Shown: positions 23,166 to 36,486, numbered from the stretch's first letter. The stretch is DNA of 64,000 nt from Chrysophaeum taylorii (GCA_029834535.1 JAQMWT010000551.1:62001-126000), one strand, 5' to 3'. Translations and numbers: made by a program. The notes: generated from the letters alone by a model not told the origin.

Positions 23166-25468
23166 GGCGGCGACGACGGAAGCGGCTCCAGTGGCTGTAC
23201 ACCAGCTCGTGTTGGACGAGGATGTCGGCGGGGCGGAGGATGAGGAATACGCCGTGAGGCCGTACATTCCACCGGAGCAGTGTCGGGATAATACGCCCGC
23301 CCGGGAAAGAAAGCCGGGAGGAGAACGGCGCCTTCAGGGGTTCGGAAGCAGCACGTTAACCGCCTCCTGACAGGGAATCACCCAGAGCGTGCGAAAACAG
23401 ACATGGACTGCAGTAAAAAGACGCACTGCTGATTCTATCGCGATCCGACGAGGGGCACGACGTTACGAACGCTGCGATGCCGAGGAAGACCAGCGGTACT
23501 TTGGACGGCTACATTTCGGTGACGACGGGTTTTCCTCCAACAAGAAAGCTGTCGCGCTGTTGTGTTTTCTTCTGCTTCTGCAGGCGGAGGGAGGTGCAAG
23601 AGACGAGGCAAGGAGAAGAATGCGCTAGCTGTGCGTGTGGGACGTTACCGGCTTCTGCCGGCCGCATTTCTCGTTTTCGTGATGTTGACTATGACTTGAC
23701 AACCGTGAAGGGAATCGTAAGCTGGAAACAGTGACAAAGATCCGCACAGATCCCCGTCGTAGCAGCCGACGTTGAAGTGTGTAGATCCGCCCACCGTCTC
23801 AGCAAAGTCAACATTTTTATGTGAACCACATTTCGATCGAGTACAGCCCCGGGGTATACTAATTTTCGGTACACAAAATCTTATATCATATCCGAATCTT
23901 TTCATTGGTCGAGAGATGCTGTGCGGCGAAGCCGCGGAGCTGCCCCAGCTCGGGAGCACCTCGATAGCAGCCGGCTTTTCTAACGGCCAAAAGCACCTCC
24001 TAGCACGGCCACCCGTTGCTATCGCGTTGTTCCGTGGTCCCTTGCTCCAGGCCCCGTCGCGGTCCGCGGGAGGTTCTCAGAGGCTTCGAATGGATATGAG
24101 CGACGTTATCGACGCCGCCGAAGAGGCCGCTGCGGTGGAGAACGCACTGGCTGGACCGGAGCCGGTCGGCATCGACTTCGACGTCACCGGCCGGACCGGA
24201 GCCGGTCGGCATCGACATTGACGTCAACGATCTCGGGCAACGCACCAGGCGCTTGGCCCCGAGGGGGCGCTGGTTGGCGCTCGACGAAGACTTCTACGGC
24301 CCCCACTTCACATTGGCCGCTGTCACCGGGTTCGACTTTGGCGTCGTACACCGCGTCTGCGAGAAGCACGACTGGCCTGACGAGTTCTTTGTACGATACG
24401 CTGATGGCTCGGGGCTCTTCGACCGCCCGAGCAGAACGCTGGCACGGGCTGTGAGCACGGAGGAGGTCGACCAATACCTCCAGGGCCAGGAGATCGCCGA
24501 CGCCGCAGCTGAGCAACGGGAGCGCAAGCGCCTGCAGTTCGCTCTTGGGAAGGAAGGTCGTATGGCTGATGGTCTACCCAACTCGCTCGACGGGGCGGCC
24601 GATCAGTCCGGATGACCAGATTCCACCTCGCCGCTCCCGGTACCGCATTACTGCTCTGCGTCAAGGTTTGGTGGTCACCTTTGGGCCCGAGAAGCGTCAG
24701 ACCATCGACGAGCTCATCAACGAGAACGCCAGCGGATTCTTTGGCCAGCCGGCACCCGAAGTAGGATGGCATGAGATCGAGGAGGTGCCCAAGTCCATGG
24801 ATCTTCACCAAACAAACAACAGGCAACGATGACGATGACGCCCCGTCTCCCAGGCCGCTCCATGAGCATAGATCAACTCTACGACCTCAAAACCCTCGCA
24901 CGGGGTTCGCTCGATACCGCTGACGCCTTCCATCCCTCCCACCCGTCGCCTGTCGATCGGCGCGCAGCGCAAGTCCACTCCGAGTACCTCGCTCACGCTC
25001 GCGACATCGACGCCATCATCACCCAGCCGGGCGCGGCGCCCCTGCCCGGCTTCTCGGACCCTGTTGAGCAGCGGCTACGCAGCTACGACACCTTCGCCGG
25101 CCTCGTCTTTGGTGCCTTCGGTGAGGCCAGTACGGCATGCCACGCCCTCGCCAAAACTTGCGCAGAGCGCATCGCCGCGCGAACCTGGGTGGAAAGTGGC
25201 TGCTGTGCCCATTTCACAGAGGCCAAGGCAGCCCGAGCTCGCCGCATCTACCGCGAGTGGGGAATCGCCAACGCATTGGGCCGGGCGCGATGTCCCCTCG
25301 CCGCCCTCAGCCATGTCGCCGCCTCGGGCAGCCCCACCCAGGCCCCCCGCGACCAGCAGGACGTCACACTTCGTCGCACATACGTCCGGCGGCAAGCATG
25401 CGTACGACCTACGGGCGGCGCCCGTCCTCTCTTCGCCTGCCCCGCGGCTCGGCGATGACCCCGACTAG
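23158..25468 (+). other. Mobile-element-like decayed coding DNA, family unassigned (unit A)
   Basis: A string of plus-strand reading frames: about 23158-23734 (AEDEEYAVRPYIPPEQ; PRKTSGTLDGYISVTTGF), 24090-24615 (ALDEDFYGPHFTLAAVTGFD, EKHDWPDEFFVRYADGSG) and 24829-25458/25468 (a 209-residue frame with FAGLVFGAFGEAS and HFTEAKAARARRIYREWG). The last resembles C-terminal regions often found beside transposons in algal genomes, but I cannot name the family. Its 3' end recurs as scattered fragments at 364, 36660 and 60500. It looks broken. The block is duplicated at 33458-35775. Confidence 0.5.
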
Positions 25469-25489
25469 GCCCGGCTTGTACCTTAAAGC

Positions 25490-26178
25490 AGATCCTGTTC
25501 ACAATATTTGTCTGAGAGCTGCTAGCCGTTGACGACAATAACGACCAAAAAACTATTCCCAGAACGATGGAAACCCGAAAAATCCGAAGCCGAAGAAAGA
25601 GTCGTGCCCGCGCGCCGCGCGCGCAAAAGCCGAAGACCCTGCGATTGCGACGGCCGCGAAGAACGCGAACAAGAACGCGAACCGCATGCCCGCGACACGA
25701 AGCGAAGAGCGCGCCTTGCGGGCGGCGGGCGACGACCCTGCGATTGCGACGGCTGCGAAGAACGCGAACCGCATGGCCACGAAGAGGATCCATGAGGCTG
25801 CGGTCGCCGGGAGTCGCGGCGTTCAAACCAAAGACGACAATGTGGTCGGCACCACCGGCGAAAATGGCACGGTACACGAATACGAGGGGATGACAACCAG
25901 GCTGCGGTCGCCACGAGGTGCAAGGACGCGGAATGCAACGGCGCAAATACCTAGCGAGACACCAGCCACGACCGAAGCCAAAGATGACAATGCTCGCACC
26001 TCCACCGGCGAAACTGATAGATGAATTCGAGGATGACAACCAGCTCGAGGATGACAAACGAGATGCTCGCACGCGTCTGCGTTGTGACGCGTCTGCGTTG
26101 TGACGCGACGCTGGCGATGCTATCGCCATAAGCGCAGTCGACGCCCAGGCTGCCAGGAAGCGGCGGCCGTAGTATGCG
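25490..26178. other. Repeat-rich spacer upstream of the FAAL array unit
   Basis: Degenerate CGAAGAACGCGAA / CCCTGCGATTGCGACGG units recur at about 25635-25690 and 25735-25770, and GATGACAA units at about 25885-26060. No gene is supported. Duplicated at about 35795-36486. Confidence 0.5.
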
Positions 26179-29100
26179 TATATATATAAAGCTGTACATA
26201 CTAAATCTAAGAGTCGACATATGAGGAGAGATCTACATATGATAAAAAAGATCATGTATGTCATAAAAAGCAGATGAATGGGTACTGGAAAAAAAAATAA
26301 AGTTTGCGCCTCTCAACTCGTTCCACAGACACTCGTCGTCTTGGGCGCCATCGTGCCGTAAGTAGCTCGCCCTCTCTCACCCCGCATTCCTTTGCACTCG
26401 AATCTCTGATCGACCACTCTGAGCTGCCCCCCTTCCACGCCCGCTCTGCTTGTATCCTTTGAGTTTACTCGTATGCCCGCGGCCGCGAGAAGTTGGCCTT
26501 CGATGTAAACCCAAGGTCCCTAGCCAGAGACCTTGGACCACGACAAGACGGCCTTCGGCCGACATAAAACCAAGATTAACAAACCAAGATTAATTTCGGC
26601 AAAGTTCCCGTTGGCCAAAAACCAAGATGTTACTTGCCGATAGCCTGCTTCTTATGAACGGATTGCTGCCTTGGGGAGACGTTAAGCAAAGCGGCTTGGT
26701 ACGGCATGTTCGGTAGTGTACGTGGCTGGAAACGTCTGAGACACAGGGAAGACAAGGCTGTGGGTCGCCTACGACCCGTCGTTTGACTCCAGCAAGTGCC
26801 GCCTTAGACCGTCGACCCGCTGCGTCCAATGGGGTTCGGACAGCCCAAAGTCTTTTTGCGCAATCAGCCTTTCCAGCATGTCACAAGAGATATCCCCGCC
26901 CCGAACGCGTCATCGCAGCTCACTTCGATGCTCCCCACCACCAACCCTGTCGCAACCGCGACGTAATAAGCTCTAGCCTAAGTGTGTTGCCCCTTCGATG
27001 GGAGAGAGGCGCGGTCCTCGGGCACCTGGGGACGAGCATTCTTAGATCTGGTCACGCCTAATAATCACCCCTTCCACATACATTCTCGCTCTGGCCAGGC
27101 AAGCGCATGGTGACGGAGGTTGTATTAGGGGACGCAAGATTCCGATAGAGCGAGAGCTCGCGAGTGTTGGGGGCGTTCGTGCACTCGGCCAGCCCATGGT
27201 CGCGATCACGGAGACTGTGGCTGCTTTGCGGTAGTATCATTGAGGAGCTTGGAGTAGTCTTGGGCTGGGCAGCCCTGGAGGTACGTACCCGGCGCATAGC
27301 AGTTCGAGGAGACAGTATCAGCCGTGTCTCCACTCGGGAGCTGGGCCATGGGTCCGAGAATGACGCCGTCTGGCACGACATCGCCAGCCCACGTGATAGA
27401 ACGTGGATGCAAAATTGCTTCAGGGCCGATCCTTTTCTCGCGGAACAACAGTTGCCCATGCATGAGGACGTGCGCCATGTTGTATGCGCTGTCATCGACT
27501 ACGGCGTCGTGGCCAATTGTTAGCAACGGCGGTTCGAAGATCCTAGTTGAGCTGTTCAGAAAGGCGCTTGGGGCAACGTTTGCCCCGAAGAAGCGCAGGT
27601 AGACCTGGGTTGACATTTTTCTCTTTTCGGACACGGACAGGAACACACACTCTCACAGACCAGCGCATCGAGCGATCCACAGGGAAACAAAAAAGTAAGA
27701 AAAAACTCGGATGGACACGTTGGCGAGACGAGAGCCGCGAAGAAGCGCCAGGATGTGTCTGTTGATTGCATTAGTCGTTTGCTGATATTCCATGTATGAG
27801 ACTTGATAGAAAAACGGCGTGTCGGCGCCGATCTTCCAGTCGCGCAACACAACCCGCTGCCAAGCGCGAAAGAAGACAGCCCAGGACGCATAGGCCATGA
27901 GCGCAATAGGGCCCACGAGTAGAAGCGCGGATGTACGCTCGACTGGTGGCCGCCACACTTGGATACGACCACCGCGGACACGAAAACCGTCCTCGTAATA
28001 GTCTGATTTGTAGAAGTGAGCCATGTCGTAAAAGACCAACACGGCTACCTCATACGCAGGGACAAGGGCAACAAAGCCAAGGAAAGATATGGAAACGGCT
28101 CGCAGAACAGACTGACCAAAGAAAGCTGTTATGAAATTGATAGTGCGATGCGCCGCAGGCTCGTCTTCAGGCTCCTTGGTGGGCGACGAAAAGGTGTTCG
28201 ACGCAAAGAATGTCGAACCCCTACGAACAACATGGTCTGCAGGAACAATACTCTGGTGGCCAACGACGGCGTTCTGTTCGACGACCACTCCGGCGTTGAG
28301 ACGAGAACAGAGACCGACTCGACTGTGCGCTCCGATTTTGACTTCCTTGTATGTGCCAGTCGTGGGTTCGCAGGAGATCGTGCACGTAGAAATGTGCGTG
28401 CCGTCGCCGATCTCGATAAGATCCGCCTCTACGGGCGAGAAAAAGCTTGAAGTTACAATGGTTGCCGTAAACCTGTTCCGACAATCGTCAACAACACCGT
28501 GTGCGCCGACGATACCACCACCGAGCACGGTCCCAACAAAAACGAAGTTTGATATCGACACTGAAGCACAAACCAAACACGCATTCCGAGGGCTTTCATC
28601 AACAATGTGCTGGCGAGACCAGTTTCGTCCCAAACCAGGGATCCAAATCCAAACACGATGCGATACCAAATCCACTCCAAGAACCACGTCCGCAGGCGCC
28701 ACGTCCAGTCATGACGCACTGACGATCCAGGATGCAGGCGTCCAATGAGAATCCATTTGAGGAGAACAACAACGACACCAGAGACCTGCAATTAGTGGCG
28801 CCTTAGTCGACCAACCACGCGAGAACAGACAGACGCCGCCCGAGACAAACATCGCGGCGATGTAGCCCAAGACGAAGTAGGCGAGCTCCCGATACCGGAA
28901 CCGCCACGCATACCAGTCTACCTGCCGCAAAATCAAACTGCAGAGGTCAAGTTGTTGTGTGAAAAAGTCAATACCTGCCGCGAAGTATACTCCAAGAAAA
29001 CGTTCGATGCAAAGAAGGACGCGTAAAGGTAACAAGGCAACGTCGTGACCTTTGCCAGCTCAAACCAAAGCCACGACGCTGTGCTCGGAGGAGACGACGT

Positions 29101-29870
29101 TGCTACGTTCGCGATGCCCGCGAGCTGTGCTGGATTCGACTGATACAAGCTGCCGCTTGCCAGCTGCATCCCGGCCATCGTTGCCGAACCATGATCGAGC
29201 ACGGCGCCATGCTCGATCTTGCAACCCGGCATGACGACAGACTGCGATTTGGTTTCGGAGTGCGGCTCGAAAATAACGCGAGCAAAACGCATGCCGCCGT
29301 CTGGTTCGAACATGCGTGCGAAGACGGCACCGCTCAACGTGGCGTGCGAGCCAGCGGAGATGAGGTCGAATTCCCGGAGTAGAACCTTGATTCTCGCCCG
29401 AGGAGACACCCGAGCGCCCATCAGTAGGTAGAAGAAATTTATGAAGAGCGTGTCGTAGATAAACATCCCGACCCACAAGCTGAACTGGTCGATGAGCCGA
29501 TCGACGAACCACCAGCGCACAAAATACGGCGTGCCGCGACGCGCGGCCCCTACCCGGTATCGACCGATGATGAGCCACTTTGCAAGAATAATAATCGTTG
29601 TGAGCGATACCATAAAAAGTGGGATGATGGACGGTATTAGAAGACCGTACGTGTACACGTTGCGTGTCCCGGCGACCTTGATGTGTGACCAGGGGGCGTT
29701 GTCGCGTCGCACATCAACGCGCTTTGAACCGATGGATTTGGCCCGCCACTGAACCCAATGCCCAAAGTGATACGACGGAATGAGCGCGATCGAAACCAAG
29801 ACGACGACGACTACCACCGAGAGCACCTGAGCCACGTCTACTGCCCATCGTGGCAGCAGTTTCGTGGAGC
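26179..29870. repeat. Segment shared by copies B and C (3' flank and 3' half of the gene)
   Basis: Matches 37810-41450 nearly base for base at a constant offset of about 11.63 kb, covering the intergenic 3' flank, the third, second and first beta-helix modules and TM1. Identity stops abruptly at the linker between carrier and TM1 (near 29830 and 41460), upstream of which the two genes are clearly diverged paralogues. This points to recent duplication or gene conversion of the 3' half only. Confidence 0.85.
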
Positions 29871-32800
29871 CGAAATCAACACCGACGGGCAACGGAACAA
29901 TCGGTGCGAGCGGTGACTCGTTTTCCCCGCGCGCTATCTTCAGAATCTCGTCGCACAACCCAGCGATTGTAAGGTCTGAATCCATGAGCATGGTAAGCTT
30001 CAACTCGACACCTAATTGCTTCGAAAGCCGTGCCTGAACGCTCATAGCGTCCTGGCTTGTCAGGCCAATTTGGGCAACAGACGTCTGCTGCGAAACGACC
30101 TCGGATAGGTCCGCCATGGACTCCAGGGCGCTCAAGAGACACGAGAGAGTGTAAGCGAATTGCGCGCGGCGTATAGTCTCTTCCGAAAAGTCAGTTGTCG
30201 ACGACATTATTGGCGCTATCGCGAGCGCGCTCGAGATGGTAGATTCGTCAACGTGTTCTCTGAGTGCGCGGCTGATCAGCGCAGCTTCGTCTTTTTCGAG
30301 ATCGTGTTCGTCGTCCTCGCCGGGCATGTCGGTTGTAAAAGATATTTCGCTCGATACTAGCGACCGAATGGTTTCGGGCCATGCGACGCCGAGACCATCA
30401 CTTTCGTTTCTCAGCGTTATCGACGTGTAAGCGCTCTCGTCGAACACTTCTGCGTCGACCACCACACTTTGGTCGTCGTCGCTTTGCGGTCGAACGACGA
30501 GCGATGATGCTGCATCATCATCGTTCGAAGGATCTGGTACCGTACTGTCCGCGTTGACGTAGCTTCCGATGAAGCGCCCGACCCACTCCAACAAGCCAGC
30601 TGGCGCTTCATCACGATCGACTTGCGCATTGGGAGTAGTAGCCTTGGCGTATTGCATTCGTTCGTGACTCTCGCCGCCGCTGACCTTGCTCGGATTCGAA
30701 TCGAAGACGACTTGCAGCTCTCCCGCAAGCAGCGCGTCCCGAGTTGCCCGGCGTCGTATCTTACCGGATGTCGTCTTTAGAATCGTCTTTTGCTTGATGA
30801 ACACGACCCGATTCGGTCGCAGACCAATAGCACCGGCAACGTTCCTAGTTATGGTCGTCGCGAGATTCTTGGTTTTGGACACGGCGTGGTCGCGAACTTC
30901 GAGAACAATGACTAAACATTCAGCGTGTTCCTTCTCGTCGATGACCTGCGAGAAGGCGGCAACGCAGCCAGGACGAACGTCATCGCCGGCGGCCTCTGTC
31001 GCGGCGATCTCGGCGTCGTCGCTGTAGTAATTCCTGCCGCCAACGACGATCATGTCCTTTATGCGACCGCAAATAAACAGACGTCCGTCCTCGAGGAATG
31101 CCTGCGGCGGGGAAAGAAGGGTTGTCGTCAACTAAAACAAAACGAAAACACAAGCCACTTTTTTGTCTCACTTCGTCGCCGGTCCTCAAGTAGGTCTTGC
31201 CGTCGTCAGGATCGAGACGAGCACAAAATACGTCGTCGCTCAGCTCGGGTTTTCCCCAATAACCCAACGTGACGGAACCCGAGCCCACCCACAGCTCGCC
31301 GGTCGCGCTTTCGGGCACCACGCGCCGGGTTTCCGCGTCGACGATGTGAACGTCGATTACGAATTCAGAGCCGCACGAGGCAAGATCCGGCCTTTGTCGC
31401 GACGTGACGAGACCGTCCAAATCGCAACACGTGGCGACCTGAGGGAGGAAAAAAAATAAGTATTTGGTGAACAACCTCGCAATTCTAAACGTCTCAGCCA
31501 CATTTTATTTTGTGCTGGCACACATCCACGCGTGTCGCACAGCACGTGTCACCACCGCACGATCGAGGAAGGACGCTGGTTCGTTCGACGTGTTCGGCCA
31601 GGCCGTAGGTAGGCACGAATTTTTTGTCATCGGGGAGCTTGCAGTTCATTGAAAAAAATGCATCGAACTCGCGAATGACGGACGGCACGCAGCGCTGGCC
31701 GCAGCCGAAACCCATGTTGACCAAACTACTCAGGTCGATGTCGCTGATGTCGTCGGCCGACGCGGCACGCTTCGTACTCAAATGGTACGCGAAGTCCGGA
31801 GCCGAGGTCCCGAGCGCACGGTACTTCGAGACGGCGCGCATCCACATGAGGGGGTTGGCCAGGAAAGAAAGCGGCGAGAAGTTCACCATGTGGTAGCCGG
31901 CGAGAAACGGTCCGACGAACATCAACATCAAGCCCATGTCGTGAAACTGCGGGAGTTTGTGGTGAGACAGACGACGCCGAAAACATATGAACACGACACT
32001 TATTACCTGTGGCACCCACGACACGTAGATGACGCGCAGAGAAGGATAGGCAAGATCGTAATATCGGTCGGCCTCGGGCTTGCCGAATTGTATTTCGGCC
32101 ATGTGGCGATACCAAGCAAAGTAGATTTCGTTTAAGTTGTGCCAGATATTGCTGTGCGCAACCATCACACCCTTGGGATCCCTACGGAGGCGCAAAGGGA
32201 GGTCGGAAGAAGTAAGTCTTAAAAATTTAAAAGACAACGCACGCACGCACCCCGTGGAACCAGAAGTAAATTGAAGGAAGGCGATCGAGTCGGGCGTGGC
32301 TTGGTCGATAGCAAAACTTTCTTGCTGTTCACCGTGCGCAGCCACGAGCGACTTACGCGCGACGTCGTGGTGTTTGCCATCGAGAACCGGCTGACCCGTC
32401 GCCTCGTCGAAGTTCGAGCTGGTCGAGACTTGGCCTACCGCTGGCATGGAGCCAGCCCGCGGTCGCGGCGCCGATTCCCCGCTCGAGAAAAAGCGGCGAT
32501 ACAAAGTTGTCGACCGAAAAGCATCCGTTTGTGACCTCGCAAGCCGATGGAACAGCGGTGAACTTGCATCGTCGTCGCCTTGGCCTAGGTTTTCCGTGTT
32601 GTGCCAACGCATCCTTGGCCACGCGTGCCATATGCTCGTCGTCACGCGAAGCTTGTGCACGACGTTGTCGGTGAGGCCCACTTCTGCGCTGCAGCTGGTG
32701 CTCACGAGGTCTAGCTTTTCGAGGCCGCGTCGAAGGTTAGCCGGATCGGGTGGATACGACGGCACCGCAAAGACGCCTGCGCGAAGACACCCGATGAAAG

Positions 32801-33065
32801 CAACGAAGAATTCGGGACCGGGCGCGTAGACGAGGAGTGCGCGATCGCCTGCTGCAAGGCCGACGTCCCCGAGAAGCCACTTGGCCAAAAACTCCGAACG
32901 TCCCCAGACCCCGCCAAACGACAGCTTGGAAGCCTCGGCGCCGTTGCCGTCGAGCCAGGTCAAGAACGTTTCCTTGTCGAGCGCTGCTGTCGTCTTCCGT
33001 GCCTGCGCCTGCCAAGTCGGTTCTTCGCTGAAAGGGCGCCACCACTGCGGCTTGCTCGACGTCAT
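27206..33065 (-). CDS. FAAL-carrier-Pls-like membrane synthetase, copy B (intact)
   Basis: Nine exons, eight GT-AG introns at 32182-32250, 31947-32006, 31439-31589, 31102-31171, 28922-28974, 28786-28834, 28473-28573 and 27605-27706. All phases agree and the total is 5205 nt (1734 residues). Residues 1-660 are a fatty-acyl-AMP ligase: GPEFFVAFIGCLRAGVFAVP, FLQFTSGSTG, DPKGVMVAHSN, SWVPQFHDMGL, YLRTGDE, and TSGKIRR with the adenylation lysine (about K652). A 190-residue acidic linker follows. The carrier domain (855-930) has IGLTSQDAM, candidate phosphopantetheine Ser about 887. The rest alternates TM segments (VLSVVVVVVLVSIALIP; VSGVVVVLLKWILIG) with three hexapeptide beta-helix modules ending in SNPAQLAG, IEIGDGTHIS...VVGHQSIVP and TIGHDAVVDD...GCPAQ. 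This is the layout of bacterial Pls/NRPS terminal domains. Likely role: acyl activation, carrier loading and membrane-bound condensation. Product unknown. Confidence 0.85.
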
Positions 33066-33284
33066 ATCAGAGAAGACACAGAGACACAGTTATCGAGGGC
33101 GACAAGCTCGGGATCAAGGAGGCCATTGCGCGCGAAATTTATTGCCAGAAGAAAAGATCGTTCTAGAATAGTCGGGGTGAGTAACGTTCTCTTTGTTACC
33201 CACACTACTAATTGGACAAAACGAGATTACAGTCGACGCGCCTAATAATCTTCACTGGCAAGAATCTTCAAAAAAACGTTTTTT

Positions 33285-33465
33285 TTGACGTTACGATATT
33301 AACGACGTCGCTAAGCTCGTACCGCCGTGGTATACCAGCCAGGGCTGCAACTTGACAGAGGCGTCGTCAAAATGTTGACGTAAAACAGCCGTTATAGGTT
33401 GATATTGACGTTAACGTGACTTGACGCGACCACTTTCGGCGAGTCGAGGGATTTTACGTGACGTC
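33285..33465 (-). promoter_or_regulatory. TGACG-motif cluster upstream of FAAL copy B
   Basis: Counterpart of the cluster at 22985-23165, 220-400 bp before the ATG at 33065. It has the same TTGACGTTACG, GTTGACGTAAAAC, ATTGACGTTAACG, CTTGACGCG and ACGTGACGTCGG sites; the central palindrome has lost one base match. Confidence 0.4.
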
Positions 33466-35775
33466 GGCGGCGACGACGGAAGCGGCTCCAGTGGCTGTAC
33501 ACCAGCTCGTGTTGGACGAGGATGTCGGCGGGGCGGAGGATGAGGAATACGCCGTGAGGCCGTACATTCCACCGGAGCAGTGTCGGGATAATACGCCCGC
33601 CCGGGAAAGAAAGCCGGGAGGAGAACGGCGCCTTCAGGGGTTCGGAAGCAGCACGTTAACCGCCTCCTGACAGGGAATCACCCAGAGCGTGCGAAAACAG
33701 ACATGGACTGCAGTAAAAAGACGCACTGCTGATTCTATCGCGATCCGACGAGGGGCACGACGTGTTACGAACTGCTGCGATGCCGAGGAAGACCAGCGGT
33801 ACTTTGGACGGCTACATTTCGGTGACGACGGGTTTTCCTCCAACAAGAAAGCTGTCGCGCTGTTGTGTTTTCTTCTGCTTCTGCAGGCGGAGGGAGGTGC
33901 AAGAGACGAGGCAAGGAGAAGAATGCGCTAGCTGTGCGTGTGGGACGTTACCGGCTTCTGCCGGCCGCATTTCTCGTTTTCGTGATGTTGACTATGACTT
34001 GACAACCGTGAAGGGAATCGTAAGCTGGAAACAGTGACAAAGATCCGCACAGATCCCCGTCGTAGCAGCCGACGTTGAAGTGTGTAGATCCGCCCACCGT
34101 CTCAGCAAAGTCAACATTTTTTATGTGAACCACATTTCGATCGAGTACAGCCCCGGGGTATACTAATTTTCGGTACACAAAATCTTATATCATATCCGAA
34201 TCTTTTCATTGGTCGAGAGATGCTGTGCGGCGAAGCCGCGGGAGCTGCCCCAGCTCGGGAGCACCTCGATAGCAGCCGGCTTTTCTAACGGCCAAAAGCA
34301 CCTCCTAGCACGGCCACCCGTTGCTATCGCGTTGTTCCGTGGTCCCTTGCTCCAGGCCCCGTCGCGGTCCGCGGGAGGTTCTCAGAGGCTTCGAATGGAT
34401 ATGAGCGACGTTATCGACGCCGCCGAAGAGGCCGCTGCGGTGGAGAACGCACTGGCTGGACCGGAGCCGGTCGGCATCGACTTCGACGTCACCGGCCGGA
34501 CCGGAGCCGGTCGGCATCGACATTGACGTCAACGATCTCGGGCAACGCACCAGGCGCTTGGCCCCGAGGGGGCGCTGGTTGGCGCTCGACGAAGACTTCT
34601 ACGGCCCCCACTTCACATTGGCCGCTGTCACCGGGTTCGACTTTGGCGTCGTACACCGCGTCTGCGAGAAGCACGACTGGCCTGACGAGTTCTTTGTACG
34701 ATACACTGATGGCTCGGGGCTCTTCGACCGCCCGAGCAGAACGCTGGCACGGGCTGTGAGCACGGAGGAGGTCGACCAATACCTCCAGGGCCAGGAGATC
34801 GCCGAAGCCGCAGCTGAGCAACGGGAGCGCAAGCGCCTGCAGTTCGCTCTTGGGAAGGAAGGTCGTATGGCTGATGGTCTACCCAACTCGCTCGACGGGG
34901 CGGCCGATCAGTCCGGATGACCAGATTCCACCTCGCCGCTCCCGGCACCGCATTACTGCTCTGCGTCAAGGTTTGGTGGTCACCTTTGGGCCCGAGAAGC
35001 GTCAGACCATCGACGAGCTCATCAACGAGAACGCCAGCGGATTCTTTGGCCAGCCGGCACCCGAAGTAGGATGGCATGAGATCGAGGAGGTGCCCAAGTC
35101 CATGGATCTTCACCAAACAAACAACAGGCAACGATGACGATGACGCCCCGTCTCCCAGGCCCCTCCATGAGCATAGATCAACTCTACGACCTCAAAACCC
35201 TCGCACGGGGTTCGCTCGATACCGCTGACGCCTTCCATCCCTCCCACCCGTCGCCTGTCGATCGGCGCGCAGCGCAAGTCCACTCCGAGTACCTCGCTCA
35301 CGCTCGCGACATCGACGCCATCATCACCCAGCCGGGCGCGGCGCCCCTGCCCGGCTTCTCGGACCCTGTTGAGCAGCGGCTACGCAGCTACGACACCTTC
35401 GCCGGCCTCGTCTTTGGTGCCTTCAGTGAGGCCAGTACGGCATGCCACGCCCTCGCCAAAACTTGCGCAGAGCGCGTCGCCGCGCGAACCTGGGTGGAAA
35501 GTGGCTGCTGTGCCCATTTCACAGAGGCCAAGGCAGCCCGAGCTCGCCGCATCTACCGCGAGTGGGGAATCGCCAACGCATTGGGCCGGGCGCGATGTGC
35601 CCTCGCCGCCCTCAGCCATGTCGCCGCCTCGGGCAGCCCCACCCAGGCCGCCCGCGACCAGCAGGACGTCACACTTCGTCGCACATACGTCCGGCGGCAA
35701 GCATGCGTACGACCTACGGGCGGCGCCCGTCCTCTCTTCGCCTGCCCCGCGGCTCGGCGATGACCCCGACTAGGC
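33458..35775 (+). other. Mobile-element-like decayed coding DNA, family unassigned (unit B)
   Basis: Near-identical duplicate of 23158-25468, differing by scattered substitutions and a few small indels. It contains the same frames, including the 209-residue one at 35134-35763. Presence in both units shows that this DNA was in place before the tandem duplication. Confidence 0.5.
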
Positions 35776-36486
35776 CCGGTTTGTACCTTAAAGCAGATCC
35801 TGTTCACAATATTTGTCTGAGAGCTGCTAGCCGTTGACGACAATAACGACCAAAAAACTATTCCGAGAACGATGGAAACCCGAAAAATCCGAAGCCGAAG
35901 AAAGAGTCATGCCCGCGCGCCGCGCGCGCAAAAGCCGAAGACCCTGCGATTGCGACGGCCGCGAAGAACGCGAACAAGAACGCGAACCGCATGCCCGCGA
36001 CACGAAGCGAAAGAGCGCGCCTTGCGGGCGGTGGGCGACGACCCTGCGATTGCGACGGCTGCGAAGAACGCGAACCGCATGGCCACGAAGAGGATCCATG
36101 AGGCTGCGGTCGCCGGGAGTCGCGGCGTTCAAACCAAAGACGACAATGTGGTCGGCACCACCGGCGAAAATGGCACGGTACACGAATACGAGGGGATGAC
36201 AACCAGGCTGCGGTCGCCACGAGGTGCAAGGACGCGGAATGCAACGGCGCAAATACCTAGCGAGACACCAGCCACGACCGAAGCCAAAGATGACAATGCT
36301 CTCACCTCCACCGGCGAAACTGATAGATGAATTCGAGGATGACAACCAGCTCGAGGATGACAAACGAGATGCTCGCACGCGTCTGCGTTGTGACGCGTCT
36401 GCGTTGTGACGCGACGCTGGCGATGCTATCGCCATAAGCGCAGTCGACGCCCAGGCTGCCAGGAAGCGGCGGCCGTAGTATGCGTA

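Larger units (their letters stand above)
20320..26178. repeat. Tandem duplication unit A (deleted gene copy plus its upstream DNA)
   Basis: From about 20740 this matches unit B (about 31030-36486) almost base for base at an offset near 10.3 kb. The 3' flank (about 20320-20735) matches, with more divergence, the flank of copies B and C (26870-27240 and 38500-38870). A junction near 20725 removes about 3.8 kb relative to B. The unit ends at GTAGTATGCGTA just before TATATATAAAGC, the same junction that in the next copy holds a Helitron-like insertion. Confidence 0.85.

Noticed and set aside
32182-32250. Open reading through FAAL introns (CVRALSFKFLRLTSS and VISVVFICFRRRL segments) as real coding sequence
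   Set aside because: They split invariant ligase motifs (TSGSTG/DPKG, WVPQ/FHDMGL), have GT-AG ends, and are absent or non-homologous in copy C.
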